Below, piece by piece: positions 47,089 through 60,100 of a stretch of 64,000 bases of DNA (positions are counted from its first letter, which is position 1; each line of letters begins with the position of its first letter). The notes under the pieces were generated by a model. That model worked only from the letters and a program-made list of their open reading frames with translations. It ran no database searches and had not been told where the DNA came from. Position numbers and translations under genes: made by a program. This stretch comes from Deuterostichococcus epilithicus (lineage: Eukaryota > Chlorophyta > Trebouxiophyceae > Prasiolales > Stichococcaceae), in NCBI GenBank assembly GCA_033439295.1, contig JAVTLE010000014.1:2604001-2668000 (forward strand), in the 5' to 3' direction.

Positions 47089-47759
47089 ATGGCACAGCCT
47101 GAACAGCCTGCGTCCACCAAAGGTTCTGGAGCCATTGTGTGACACGCCACTGTCTGTCGTACCCAAGTCTCGCTGATCGCTTCTGCAAGCGGCTGACGCC
47201 TTTCTGGTTGGCTCGGCGGGTGCAGTGATCATTCTCTTCCGGCCTGTGGGAGACGCACCGATTCTGAAGCAGCCCAAGGTTAAGGTGAGCGTTGGCCTGC
47301 CATGCAGTGGCTGCGAGTCCAAGCGTGAGGACCCTTTGACGAAGCTGAAGCATATCGGACTTGACCCCGCAGGTCGAGAAGCACGAGAGGTTTTCGAAGG
47401 TTGTGGGCTTCCTCCGCAAGCAGCTGGGCCGCGAACAAGTGGTGAGTTCCAGTGCCTGTGGTCTGCGCTTTCTTCAAAACACCACTGCGTTGCGCTCTGA
47501 CCCCTGCTGTCCCGTGCGCGCTCAGTTCGTGTACCTCAAGGACGCCTTCTCGCCCTCGCTTGACGAGAAGCTGCAGGTCCTGTACGAGGTGAGGAGGCAC
47601 CCTGTGAGTCACTTCAGCAGCGTCGTTGAAATGTGATTCATGCCTGATTTGTTTGTGGCCATGCGTGCACGAGTCATGGCAGATGTGCCCCGCTTGCAGG
47701 CCTACGCCGTGGACAACAAGCTGGTCGTGAGCTACGCCTGCACGCCTGCCTGGGGCTGA
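47089..47759 (+). CDS. ATG12: Ubiquitin-like autophagy protein ATG12
   Basis: ATG12 is conjugated through its C-terminal Gly to ATG5; the conjugate acts with ATG16 in ATG8 lipidation. Five exons (47089-47122, 47226-47284, 47373-47441, 47526-47588, 47700-47759) join in phase to 94 residues, almost the length of Arabidopsis ATG12. Landmarks are FRPVGDAPILKQPKVKV, the ubiquitin-fold segment VVGFLRKQLG, FVYLKDAFSPSLDEKL and the terminal LVVSYACTPAWG ending exactly in the conjugating Gly, so no processing is needed. The 11-residue first exon is chosen because its single phase-1 donor restores the frame of exon 2. It is followed 130 bp later by the YTH gene on the same strand. Confidence 0.95.
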
Positions 47760-47888
47760 AGCAGGCGCGCCGCAGCCGCAGCTGGGAGCGCCTGTCACTC
47801 GGCCCAGTGCCGCCCGCTGGGCAGCGGGGTACCACCGCCCGTCCCTGCCAGCGTTGCTGCAGCAGACATCGACGGACTACGGTGCAGC

Positions 47889-50800
47889 ATGGACTCGTCA
47901 GCAGCTTCCTCGCCGCGCTCGCGGGCCGCCTCGCCTGACGACCCGCACAAGTCTAGCAACGGCCACACTGTGGGCCTGAATGGGCATGAGCAGCAGCCAG
48001 GTCAGACACGTGCTGGTGGGTGTGTCCAGCGCCGGCTTTTCAGCCACAGCAGGACGCAACACCCCTCATAAAACAACCTGTATCATCAACACCCTTCCTG
48101 GACACCTTTGGTCTTGTTCTAATGGTCTCCGACCTGTGTTGTCACGCCTCAACCTGAACGCAGCCCTGGCACGTTCCAGAGTTGGCTGAGGACCAAGCCA
48201 TGTATTCACATGTATCATAGAGGCAACTGAGATGTCTTGCGCATCTCGTCAACTGCCTGAGCACACCATCGAACGACCAATATCAGACCGCCTTGCTTGA
48301 TCTTTTGACTGCACCTGCGCCGTTGAGGTCCCTTGCGCAACTGGGAGTCGCGTGTTTCAAACTTATGTCAACTGTTGACAGTGGGGTTTCGGCAATGGCC
48401 CGCCCTTACTTTCTCAGTGTTCAGCGACGGCGGACTGGATTCGGTGTGTGGTGCCGCCTGTGTGTTGCATTGTCAGCTGTTTAGTGTGAGTTTCAAAGTG
48501 TTGAAAATATCACAGGACATGTTGGCGAGCCTGATGTGCGGGAGGACAGTGACAGGGACTCAGATGACGAGGGCGCCGATCGGCGAAAGCCGGTTCCTGG
48601 AGGTGAGCGCCGCTCTCACTTCAATTGCTTGGACTTGTGCTTTGAATTGCTGAAGTCTTTTAATGGAATGGACTGTGTGCTCGCCGCAGGGGTCGAAAAC
48701 AGAATCCGAAACTCTTTGCTTTGGATGGGAACTTACACCCTGTCACCTTCAAATGTTGCATCTGTGCAGGCAGTGACAGCAGGTCCCAGCAGCCACAGCA
48801 GTCGGCGGTACCCCCCCGCCAGCAACAGCAGCCGCCGCCGCCACAGCAGCAGCGGCCACGGCCACAGCGTCCGCTGTCGCAGCCGCAACAGTCGGCCAGC
48901 CCAGCACCGCATGTAAGCACCATTGTTCTGTCAGTTGCCAGTTGGGCCGCAGGTGCCCTGGTGTGCATTCTTGAGGGCATCGCTGCCTGCAGCAATCATC
49001 ATCTCGCCTGCTCTATGCTCAGCTGACGAGATCTGACGAGGTGGAGCATGCCGACCTCTGTGTCCGTGCATCGCCTCCTGTTCTGATCTCCCAGGTTCCG
49101 ACTGGTCAAGAAATCTGAGAGTCGGAAGTCTCATCACATTCTTGCTGTCAGCAGGGCTCGCCTGGGCCAGGCGGCAGCAGGTACTTCATATTGAAAAGCA
49201 TCAATCACGAGAACATCCAGCGCGCTGTGGCCGATGGCGTGTGGGCGACGCAGCGCCACAACGAGGTCAAGCTGAACGACGCCTTCCGGACTTCAGCCAA
49301 CGTTTTCCTCATCTTCTCCGTCAACATGAGCGGCCACTTCCAGGTGCGGCGTCTCAGCTGGTGCAGCGACTGGCTACAGAAGACGATCTGGAGCATTTTC
49401 GAATCCGAAACAGAACCGTCATCAGCTCATCATCATCATCAGCAGCAGCAGCAGCAGTAGCAGCCACGCCACGAGGTTTCCAGTTGCATCATTGCAAGTG
49501 TTCTTTTGTTCTGATCATCCTGAATCCTACCGCCGGCCCTGCAGGGCTATGCACGTATGACGTCCACGGTGGGCGGCACACGCGCCCGCCCGAACGGCTG
49601 GCTTGGTAATGCGCCGGTGGGCACCCTCTTCGGCATCGAGTGGCGACGTGTCCTGGACCTGCCCTTTGCAGCCACGGAGCAAATGAACAACCCCCTGAAC
49701 GAGGGCAAGCCCGTGCGCATCGCCAGGTACAGTTCAGCATACTGCCAGTCGCTGCTTGCGCCGGGGACTACCTTGCAAACCCGGCAGATGTCCAGCTGCT
49801 GCTGGCGGTCGTGCCTGCTTTGGCTCAACCATGTCAACGCCTCTGCAAACGTGCATCTGCACAATGACAGGGGCTGACTCATCGCGTATTTCGAATCTTT
49901 ACAGGGATGGACAGGAGCTGCCGTTGGCGCTGGGTCAGGAGATGGTCAACCTCTTTGAAAAGCGCGCGCAGCAGGCAGGCGTGGCGCGGCCGGTGCCGCC
50001 GCCCCGCCCCCCGCCCGGCANGCCCCGATGGTCGCTGGCGGCAGCCAGCCGCGCCCGCCGCCGCGCCCGCCCGGCTTCAGGCCAAATGTCGGCATGGGCG
50101 TCGGCAGCATGGGCGGTCAAGCCAATGGCATGGGCGGCGGCATGGACGGCATGCAGATGGGCGACCCCAATGCCATCGTCTTCAACGAGATGGGGGTGCC
50201 TGTCGGGAACCTCGGCAGCCTGGGCATGGGCGTGATGGGCGGCAGCGGTCTGGCAGGCGGCATGATGGGCGGCCGCGGCGGCCTGGCAAGCGGCATGATG
50301 GGCGGCGGCGGGATGGGCATGATGGGCGGCATGGCCCAAGGTGGGGCCGTTGTGCTTTGGCGATGCACGACTCAAGAAACGAGTGTGATCGACCGGTCTC
50401 GTACAGCAAACCGCATTGCGCGCGTTCGTGCCCAGCTCGACACCTAGCATGTCTTGCTGTTGGGATACCAATAGTCTCCATCTGGTATCTGTGACCTCCG
50501 CTGAAATGTCAACTGCAGGTGGCATGCGCCAGCTCGGCCTGAACGGCAACATGGGCATGGGCATGATGGGCTCAGGGCTGCCCATGATGGGTGGCGGCAT
50601 GGGCAGCGGCATGGGCGGCAGCGGCAGCGGCGGCCCGGGCATGGGCGGCATGATGGGAGGCGGCATGATGGGTGGCGGCGGCATCATGAGCGGCGGCGGC
50701 ATCATGGGCGGCGGCGGCGGTCTCAGCAGCGGCATGGACGGTGCCATGGGGATGGGCATGCGCCTCGCCTCGGGCATGGGCGACATGGGTCCAGCCTCCT

Positions 50801-51732
50801 TTGGCGATCGGCGGCGGTCGCCGCCACCCAAGAATCGCCACATCTCCCGCTCCAGGTCTGGACTGGACTCGTACCTGGTGCTTGCGCGTGGTTTGGTGAG
50901 CTGCAGTTACTTTTTTTTAACATTGACACAACCTCATGGCACCACAGTGCAGGACAGTCCAAGGTCCAACTGAAGGAAGCTTCAGTTTATGACTGTGTCC
51001 TTTGATGTGCCCCATCGCTGGCAACTACAGTTGGCCTTGAGCAGACGTGTTGGCTGACTTCGTTTTACTACCCTCGCCGCACAGGAGCCGGAGCCCGAGG
51101 CGGTCGCGCCGCAGCAGGAGCCGCAGCCGCAGTCGGGAGGGCGGCTCAAAGAGCCGCTCCAGCAGCCGGCCCAATCTGATGCAGATGTCGTATGACGAGT
51201 ACCTGGCGCACTTCGAGCGAGTGCGGCGCCAGCGCGCTGCCGCCCGTCCCGAGAGCGCCTCCCAGGTGCGTCTGCCTCCTTCTCCTCGCAATGCGAGCCA
51301 AACGTCCCTCTGCGGAGCTTGATTGACGAATACTCTGGTGGTCTCCGTCTCATATCAAGGTACAGCTCCTGCCTTGGCAGGCTTGCTTGCTTGTGCCTTC
51401 ATGACCTTCGCTGGGGCTATGGGCCATGCAGCAGCTGGAATGGCCACTGACTGACGGGCTTGTGTGGCGTGTCGCAGGAGGCAGGCAGCATGATACAGCA
51501 GGCGCCCAGCCACGACATGATGGGCGGGGGTATGATGGGTGGCGGCATGGGTGGTGCAGGGGTTCGCGGCATGGGCGGCGGCGGCGGCCTGCTGGCCCCG
51601 GGTCAGCAGATGATGAGCGAGGAAGCCTACCTCCAGCACTGCCGGCAGTTCACAGCGCAGAAGGGCGTGCCCTTCAATGTGGACCAAGTGCGGCAGTACT
51701 ACCGCCAGATGCGCGCCATGATGGGCAATTAG
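47889..51732 (+). CDS. YTH-domain RNA-binding protein (YTHDC1-like m6A reader)
   Basis: YTH proteins bind N6-methyladenosine in RNA through an aromatic cage. Nine exons (47889-48000, 48516-48602, 48770-48912, 49155-49343, 49545-49726, 49905-50340, 50519-50855, 51085-51265, 51478-51732) form one gene of about 640 residues. The YTH domain covers 49155 to about 49975: RYFILKSINHENI, GVWATQRHNEVKLNDAFR, VFLIFSVNMSGHFQGYA, NGWLGNAP, FGIEWRRVLDLPF, MNNPLNEGKPVRIARDGQEL. Cage Trp residues are visible in GVWAT and NGWLG. The N-terminus is acidic and Gln/Pro-rich. After the domain come long GGM/MMGG runs and then an RS-rich stretch (SRSPRRSRRSRSRSRS), which suggests a nuclear, splicing-linked reader. 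The frame breaks at an N at 50022: one base appears to be missing there. Confidence 0.92.
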
Positions 51733-51880
51733 TCACGCGGTCACTCTCCTGATGATTAGCCGTCGTGTCAGATCGCACACAGTTGTTTGCAAGGCGCTGG
51801 ACGCAACCAGGCAGCAAGGACAGGGCACTGGCTTTCGCTTTTGGGAATTGAGTCCGATTCATGCCGATTCATGCCAGGTC

Positions 51881-51885
51881 TGTAA
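51881..51885 (+). terminator. Putative UGUAA poly(A) signal for the YTH gene
   Basis: TGTAA about 150 nt past the YTH stop codon, with a second copy near 51939. Either would be well placed for a chlorophyte poly(A) signal. Use is inferred. Confidence 0.45.
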
Positions 51886-52031
51886 CGATCACAGCTTCAG
51901 TCACCTTCTCGATCATCTGCACGTGCCCATCTACTTTCTGTAAGCCTGGAAAGTAGGCTCTCCTTGCACTAGTTCGCGTTCTTTCACTAGATCCAATCAC
52001 AGCACATTGTGCTTGTTGTTGTCTTGACATC

Positions 52032-55000
52032 ATGGACGGCACGTTTGCCAAGGCGTGGGAAGAGGCCAACCTCGAAAGCTCGAACTTGCCAGATCAAGTG
52101 AAGCTGCTGAAACTCCTGGAAAGCACCACAGCAGAGCTCTTCAGGTCCAGCGCACTGTTTGAAACCCAGCGACACGTACTCGGCGCGAAGCCGGAGCAGA
52201 TCAGGTGCTCTGGCGACATGCTCGTGATGCGCAGTCTAGCAACATTGCACGCGTACCATGCTGTTGCCTGATTTCATCCAGTACTTCGAAAGAGAGGCTC
52301 ATTGTGTACGAACAAAATGTTCCATCAGCCACAACATAGGCATGCGATTGCAGGCGGGTCCTGGACGCCGCGCTCAGTCAGTCCTGGGCTGGCATCCCTG
52401 AGAACACCCCAGATTATTGGAGGTAAGGTGTATAATCGTTCTGTTGCAAGGTTTGGCGTCTGGCAGTGATCAACCCAACCCCGACAGGCTTCTTGCTCTT
52501 TAAGTGCCATTTTCAACATGCCAATTTGCAGAGTGTGGGCGGCCGCGTCGGAGCGGTGGGGACTGGCGCGTTACTTCGTGCGCAAGGCCCTCGAGACGCT
52601 GCCACACACTTTCGATCCCACGGACCGGATTCTGCTGCACCACGGCAGCCTGCTGGCGGACGCATACGACGTGTGGTTTCAGAAATGGAGCAGCGCACAA
52701 AACGTGAGATCGCTGCTCAAACCTACTCTCGCTCTGTAGGGCAGGCTGGCTCTGCGAGCAAGACATGTGGATGTTGCTGTTACCCCAAGACGGATGCACC
52801 AGGAAAGCGTTGCCTGCTGGGGAGCTGACACAGGCGATTGATGGCCACCCCACAGGGCACCGACTTTGCAAAGCAGCTGGCCGCCGCCGACGCCGCCGGC
52901 AAAGTCGGCCCGGAGTTCAAGAACCACTATACCGTGATCGTGCCGGGTAATGCACTGTAGCGTGCCTTCCAGTCACTTGGGGTGAAGAACGCAGCTCCAG
53001 CTTCTCATCGCCTCAGGCAGCATATCACAGTGTCCTCTGCTACAGCCATCCTTACCATCATTAACGCACACTTTGAGGTGAGGCACCGGCAACAGTCCAA
53101 CCGCCGCCCATCAGGAATCGAACCTGTTGACCCCGTAGGCAAGGACGGAGAGCCATACTCGCAGCAGGCGTTTGCAGATTACTTTCCAGCCGAGATCGAC
53201 GCCATCACTGGCCGCCTGGACGACTTTGTGGCGGCGCTGCGCTCAGGCGGGGGCCCGGACGCCGCCGTCGTGGACCGCTACATCAGCTACCTGAGCCACT
53301 ACAGGTGCACAGGATGCTTCTTCGAGGACATCGAGTCGTTTCGGAGGCTGCATGAGGCCCCTCTGCATCGTGCATCACGTGTGGTAGTCCCCTCAGCGAG
53401 CAGCCACGACATCCTGCGCCATCATACTGTCAGTGGGCCCGCACTCATGTTGAGGGTGTGCAGAGAGTACAAGGCAAACATCATTGATGCACCGATGCAC
53501 ATGCACACAGTGGCTTGTTGGATCTGCGCAGAGCGCGCTTTTCGAGAGCATTTGCTGGCTGGCCCGAGCAACAGTCGACATGAACCCTTGCGACAGCTCC
53601 AACTGATTGCAGGACATGCCTGGCGGAGACAGAGGTCGACAAGCTGGAGGAGCTGTGGTGTGAGCTGGACTCGCAGTGGATGCGGGTGAAGCACTGGATA
53701 GACATTGGTGCGCCTTGACTCCCTGGCCATCGCCGTTTGGCTCGGCATGGTGTCGGCACACGCCGCCAGCACTGACAACACACATGCACCTGCACCCCAC
53801 ATGCGACTCCGCAGCTAGCCTTTGCGCCTTGACAACCGTGGGAGATCGCTGCCGCTGAGACGTGAGCTTGTGCCTGTGCAGTGCCCGACATCGAGTACGG
53901 TGAGTTGCGGAGCAGCGGAGTCAAGATGCCATGCGCTGCTGTCCGGCCATGCTTGGTGGACCTCCTTTGCGCCCTGCTGAGCTTTCGAGCCCTGCTAGCA
54001 TTGGGAGTTGCATGGTGAATTGCTGTTCTTGTGTATTCGTAGGCTACGGGGAGCCCCTGCGCGTCAAGGCAAGTGGCTCACTCATCTCCGTAGCCACGCT
54101 CACCCAGCCAGACTCGCCGCAGCCTGCAGCTGACGAATTCTCCGCGCACAGCTTGTGAAGTTCCTGCGGATGTGCCTGTCGCAGGTGTGCCCGCAGATCT
54201 CGTTGCGCATGCTTGACCAGGAGTACGGCGAACACAACCAGACCATCAGCCAGATCCAGGTGCGCTGCTGGCCGGGTGCATATGCATGAGCTTTGTTCGT
54301 CGGGCCCGACCTTGTTCTTGCAGTCATGTGTTTCATGCGAGCGGCAGCACCGTTCAGACATGACGTCTGCTGTTTGGGACGTTGCGCTTGCTGCTCTGTG
54401 AGGTGCTCGACTCTGTCTCGGACAGCTTGCTCATGCGACGCGGGTGTGCCTGCAGGATATTATGGTGGAGTACTTTAGCAAGCGGGACTCGGACCTGGCG
54501 CGCAGCAGCATAGGGTGCGCTGTGTTGGACTCCACAAATTGTACCTGCGCATGTGTGGAGTTGTCTGAACTGCATGCTCGGCTGATCTAGAGCGATTGCC
54601 ATGCGGATCTGTGGCGGCAAACCGGCACTCGCAGGCCATGCGACCCCCTTGCGACCTGCACGAGGCTGATCATTGTTGTGCTGTCCTGCCAGGGCCCTGA
54701 AGAAATCACACGCCGGTCCGCTGCGTGAAGTTGTTGTGGTCGATCCAGCCCTGCCATAACCACTTCTGCATCTTGTTGTCGTGGCTGCACACGGTGTCGC
54801 CCACCATTAGAACGCAGGTTACCAGGCATGTCGTGCTCGTTGCCCGTGCACACGCAGGCATCTATTACTTGCCATACCAGTGTGGAATGTCTCTGGGCTT
54901 CCGCTTCTCCGGGCAGTCCATCCCCAACAGGTGCTCCCGCTGCGCTACCTCGGCTGCTCTACTCAGCCATCTCTGGTGTCCGTTTCCCAGCCATGTTCAT

Positions 55001-56909
55001 GCCCTACTCGCAACTGTGCAGGACCGAGGTGCGCGAGAATGAAGGCGTCCGGATTTACTTCGACCCTGTCTCGACTGCGGCGCGCGAGGAGGACGGTGCG
55101 TGTATTTGCCCTGCGGCTCCCTGCCAGCGCCGAGTCTCGCCTCCAACCAACCGCATGCCCTGGCTCGTGCCTTCACCCCGTCGGTGTCCACCACGGCCGT
55201 CACGACTCTCTCGAAGCCACTGCCAGACGTTGACAACTGTTCAGTTGCCCTGCTGCAGTGAGGAAGCTGATTGACGCGGTGGTGAGAGACCTGGCAGGGG
55301 AGCGCCGCAGCAACATCGACACCCTTGACACGCTCGTGAACCACGTGGCGGCGCACGAGGTCGGCATGATGCACGCTGGCCTGTCGCCGATATGGGTGCA
55401 GCTGCATGCCAGCTGTCGAGAGGCACTCCCCTGCTCCATTCCTGCCTGATGCAGGAAGATGCACGGTGATGCACGCCGTCTCGCACGAGGGCTGGGGCAT
55501 GGGCTGCTGTTGTGTGGCGACTGTCCGACGCGCTCTGCTGGTAATCTCTTCCTGAACCTCGAAACGTAGTTTTTGTCTGCAGATCGGCCACGCCATCTAC
55601 AGCCTCGACAGCATCAAGGACATCATCAAGGTGTGGCACAATACATGTTTGAGAAGCAATCATTTGCACTGATGTGATTGCACACAACGACTGAATGTCC
55701 ACCCGGCAACAGTCCAAGCAGCGCTGTGCCGTGTCATGGAGCCGAGCTGCCGTCCAGCCTTTCCCCGACATCCATCGAACCACACGTTGCCACATTCCAT
55801 GCCCAGGCGGATTCCAAAACCCTGCTGGAGGAGCCGCGAGCGGAGCTGACGGCGCTGCACTTCATGCCGCACCTGCTGCAGCATGGCCTGCTCGACGAGG
55901 TGTGGCATCATCCTGGTTGTGTTTTCAATGCTCAGGAGCACTATTGCGAGCAGGCTGGATTCGCGACTGCGGTCACAAGCTGGCATGCTGGTCTCACCTG
56001 CAGCGTTTTCCGTGCAGGCCGGCCTGAAGCGCACCGTCGGCAACTTCGTGCTGTCCGATTTGCGCCGCTTCCAGGTGACCCCTGCTGGCACTGCTGTGAC
56101 TCCGTCGCTGCACCAGCCGCAAGAGCCGCCCAACCGCTAGGCTCCTGCATCCTTGGACATAATCCTCGACACCGGCGGCTGCGCTACTTTCGACAGCAAA
56201 GTGTGTGATTCTGCTCTGCAGATGTGGGACTCGGCGCCCACCATGCCATATCGCATCAGCGCGCAAAGCGTCTGGCGCCGCGCCGCCAAGCTGGGCTACG
56301 TCTCGCTCGACGACCAACAGAAGGCATGCGATGATCGGTTGCAAGTTCCCATGCTCGCTCGACCAGCCTTGCTGCTCTGCATTCCTTCAGGGGCTCGCCC
56401 TCGCTACCGGCGATGTCGTACACAATGCACACCTGCCTGCTGCTGTCGCTTTGTCGATCTGTCATGCAACTCTACCATTGGCTCGAGCACAGAGGAGCAC
56501 AGTTTTGGTGATCCAGGTGGTGCTGGACGACGGCAAGGTCGATGCCTTCCTCGCGGACTGCACGGCGCAGTTCGAAGCGATCCTGGACGCAGTGCGCTCT
56601 CAAGCCCACACATGCAAAGAAAAACAACACAACACCGCGGCTCGCACCCTCTACTGTGCTCGTACCTGCTCACCATGCGGGGCATTGCAGCCTGCACACT
56701 CGTGACATCGGCTGGAGCTGTTGCGACATGAGAACCACCGAAGACATGGCTGCACCAACAAGCTGTAATTGGGTGCGACGCTGCAGGAAGACAGGGGTGA
56801 CGGCGCCGCCATCGAGGCCGTGCTGCAGGACATGCAGTCGGCAGCGGACGCACCGATCGTGAAACACCTGGTCAGCGAGCTGTTTACCAAGCGGCAGGAG
56901 CCGGCCTAG
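52032..56909 (+). CDS. M49-like (dipeptidyl peptidase III-like) zinc metallopeptidase
   Basis: Twenty exons join in phase to 573 residues: 52032-52204, 52354-52422, 52532-52703, 52856-52946, 53139-53304, 53613-53707, 53882-53899, 54043-54068, 54185-54259, 54456-54514, 54693-54724, 54858-54930, 55022-55095, 55259-55359, 55583-55630, 55807-55899, 56018-56074, 56222-56323, 56517-56591, 56787-56909. A gluzincin-like pair is present: HEIGH, made by joining exons 14 and 15, and LEEPRAELTALH at the start of exon 16. Family M49 (DPP III) carries HEXXGH or, in a few members such as the Caldithrix enzyme, HEXXH, followed by EEXXAE. Zinc peptidase activity and M49 kinship are inferred; the rest of the protein was not recognised. 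No signal peptide is seen, so it is probably cytosolic. Introns at 54069 and 56324 start with GC. The 18-nt and 26-nt exons are small but phase-forced. Confidence 0.75.
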
Positions 56910-57120
56910 TGTCTGCAGGCTTGCACGACATAAAGGTCGGGAAGCGGCTGAACTGGGTCTACTGGGTTATGTTCAGAGCCGATGGCTCAACTCTCATGTT
57001 AACCATCTTGCTCGGTGATCTGGTCACACCTGCAACAGTGGAACTTACCAATCCCTGAAAACTGATGTTTCGGCTTGATACAAAGTCCAAGGTTCTAATG
57101 AGATGCAGAGCGACGCTCTG

Positions 57121-60100
57121 TCATTCCGGCTGCCGCCGCTTGATCCTGAGGTGCCCAAATGCAGCAGATCCCGAGGATGAGCCGTTGAACACTTTTGACG
57201 TGTGTCGTGTGGTATCCTGGTACTGGGTGACAACCCGGTCGACTGCTGCCTGCCCGGCATTGTCCGCACGCCCCAGGATGCACACGGTGCCTGTGACAGG
57301 AATGATGATATCAATGACGGCCCGGCCAAAATCAGACAAGGGCCCGATGATTCTCGGTTCTGTAGCACATGAAGCGTTGAATCTGCATCAATTCTGCTCA
57401 TGAGGCTTTGAGCTTGGAAATTCGTCACCTCCTGAGCCGCCGCCGGTGATCTTGGCCCCAAACAGAGCCGGGTCCTCGCCCCGCGCGGTCGCCTCCGCAA
57501 TCTCCCGCCGCACCAGGTCTGCCACATAAGCACAGGCGATCAATCTTCACACTCGTATCACTCTGGATGCTGTAAGGCTGCTTGGTGGGGCCAGGCTGTG
57601 TAGATTACAAGGCAGACTTCAGATCTGCCCCATGCATTGCATTGTGACTGGAGCATACAATCGCATTGATGCGACGGCATGCGGGGTTGATATGGCAAAG
57701 CCAGGAGGGTGGTCTGCTCACCAACGAGCAGGTCGGTGCCCTTGGAGCCCAGGCCACACCGGCTGCGGGTCAATATGAGCACCTCAGAGAGGGTTTGAAA
57801 ATCTCACGTCATCTCTAGCAATTGCCTGGCGGCTCTGACACAGAGGGGGCCGGACAAGCATCCCAGAGTCCCCAAGTATTCCGCTCGCCTGTAGGAGGCG
57901 TGCGATTGGAACATGAGCTCGCCCAGGCTGAGCAGCGCAGGCGTGGCGGTGGGCACGCCCTGCAGCAAGGCGCGGAAGGCCTCCACCCTGAAGTTCTCGT
58001 GGATGGGGTGCGCGGTGGCCTGCCGCACCGGGTACCTGCGGCCAGATGCGATCAAATCTACATATATCTGCATCATCCTTGCAACAGGATGCAACGGATC
58101 ACCGGAACGAGCGAAAAGCAGGCTGCCATCAGCACAGGCCTCCTACAAGCCTCCTACAAGATGCAGAACAGCCGATAGGTGCGTTCGGGGCGGATTGCTC
58201 CACCCGTGTGGCGGCGCCCCTGCAGGCGGCATTCAACGTTCACGGGCGCCTGCATCGCCGTCTGCTGGAGTGGCGCCAATCAAGAGCCATGACCAAATCG
58301 AAATGGCAGCCCAGGACAAGGCGAGTCAGTGGGACTCGAGCACACGGACCGCCCTGCAGGGTCGATGTTGGTGGCGGCGTCCAGGTGGCGGCCGTACGCT
58401 GCGAGGAACGCGGCGCCCGTGATGCTCTCTGGCAGCCTCGCCTCGTGCGCCTCCTGAAACAGGCTGGGGCTGACGGCGCACAGGTAGCCCCCTCCTGCAG
58501 GCGGCAAACAGCAGACCTCGGGTGGACTGCCGCATCGCTGATGGAGTGACAATGTGAACCCACTCGCAGGGCCTTCTCGCGAGGCCCCGCACACTGCCGC
58601 CAGCAGCTGGGAGCTGCCAGGGGGGCGTGTCGCACCTATGAGCGGCAGCTGGCCCGCCTCCGCCGGCTGGCCGTCCAGTGACGGCGGGCGCGGGTGCGCC
58701 GCCGCCTCCCGGGCGCTCATCATGGCCAGCCCCTGGAAGGCCGCGGCGCGCACTGTGCCGTAGTCTGCGCCGCCTACGCTGTGCCTGATCCCTGCAGCCC
58801 CAGCAGAGTGCATGGTGCTCGGCAGTAGCCTGTCGGGAGCGGACAGCGCTGTCAGCAACGGCTTCCTGCACAACGTGGCACTGCCGTCACGCGCCTGACG
58901 GCGCCAGTGCACCAGTAACAAGAGTGGCAAGACCACTGTAAGCACGAAATCTGAAAACAGCTGCTGCCGCAGGCCGTGTCCCGTGGCAAAGGCATCGCAA
59001 ACAACGGACCGGAGTCGACGCCCCACAGGCGCAGGTTGGACGGCAGCGCCACCGGCGTCTGCAGCTGCGCAGGGCGGCAGGCCAGCGCCAGCAGCCGCCG
59101 CCTGCGCCCCAGCGCCGCTGCCATCTGGTCCATGACGCCGCACGGCGCGCCCACCACCCGGTTCTCCACCTGCGCCGCGCACAAGCCTTGTTCCAGATGG
59201 AATGGATACGCCGTGAACAAGTCACCTTGACGCCGTGCCGAATTTGTGTGCATGTCAAATCAAGAGTTTGCAGCTGCCGTGCAAAGCTTCTGTGAGCAGC
59301 ACGACCGAGGCATGACTCAGAACCCCTGCTCAGGGCACAGTGTGAGCAGGCATGAGGGCATGTCAGACGCGTAACAGGGCTGACGGCGCCCCGCACCTGC
59401 TGGCACAGGAGCGCCAGCCGCCGCGGCGGCACCTCCAGCCGCAGCGCCGCCGCGAGGCCCGTCATCGCGGCCACCTCCAGCGCCGCCGACGACGAGACGC
59501 CAGAGCCTGGCGGCACGTCCGATGCCACCAGCACCGCCAGGCTGGCTGGCCCCGGCACCGCGCCGCACTCGTGCATGAGCACGATGAGCGGTCCGGCAAC
59601 GTAGGCCGCCCAGCTGCGACATTGTGCACAATCATTGCCGCCGGCTCAGCCGCCCTTGGTGAGCGGCCATGGCACAAGCAGGGCGGCAGGCGCATGCTGT
59701 CTCGTCAGGCGCATGATGCATCGCCGCCCAGCTACGTGTGCCGATGCCAGGCTGTGGCATCCGCGCTGGTGGGCAGGCCAGCAAACGCGACGACAGGCGC
59801 ATCTTGCCTCATTACTCCAGTCACGAGCTGCTGTCAGCTGAGCTCTCTGGTGAGCTCCCTACTCATGCTGCAAGACAAGAGAGGGAGCTCACAGCGCACC
59901 TCCTTGCGGCATCGTCTGCAAACATGGCGCGCGCCGCCTCCAGGGGCAGCGGCCGCCCGTCGGGCGCTAAATCCGCCAAAGGCATGTCGAAGGAGGGCGC
60001 CCGGTCGCTGGCGCCGCCGCCCAGCGACACGATGCGCAGCATTGGCGCGCCGCCTGCACAGGCAGCTGCGCGCCTCAGCACCATGCTGTGACAGAGAGCT

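Noticed and set aside
50220-50780. GGM/MMGG repeats considered as a tandem DNA satellite
   Set aside because: The periodicity is at the codon level inside coding exons with varied synonymous codons, so it is protein low complexity.
49935-50843. 302-codon Pro/Met-rich open frame on the minus strand
   Set aside because: It is the complement of the Met/Gly-rich YTH exons and crosses an intron.
53108-53130. Minus-strand GGTTCGATTCC resembling a tRNA T-arm
   Set aside because: It lies in an intron of the M49-like gene and no acceptor pairing or anticodon arm is present.
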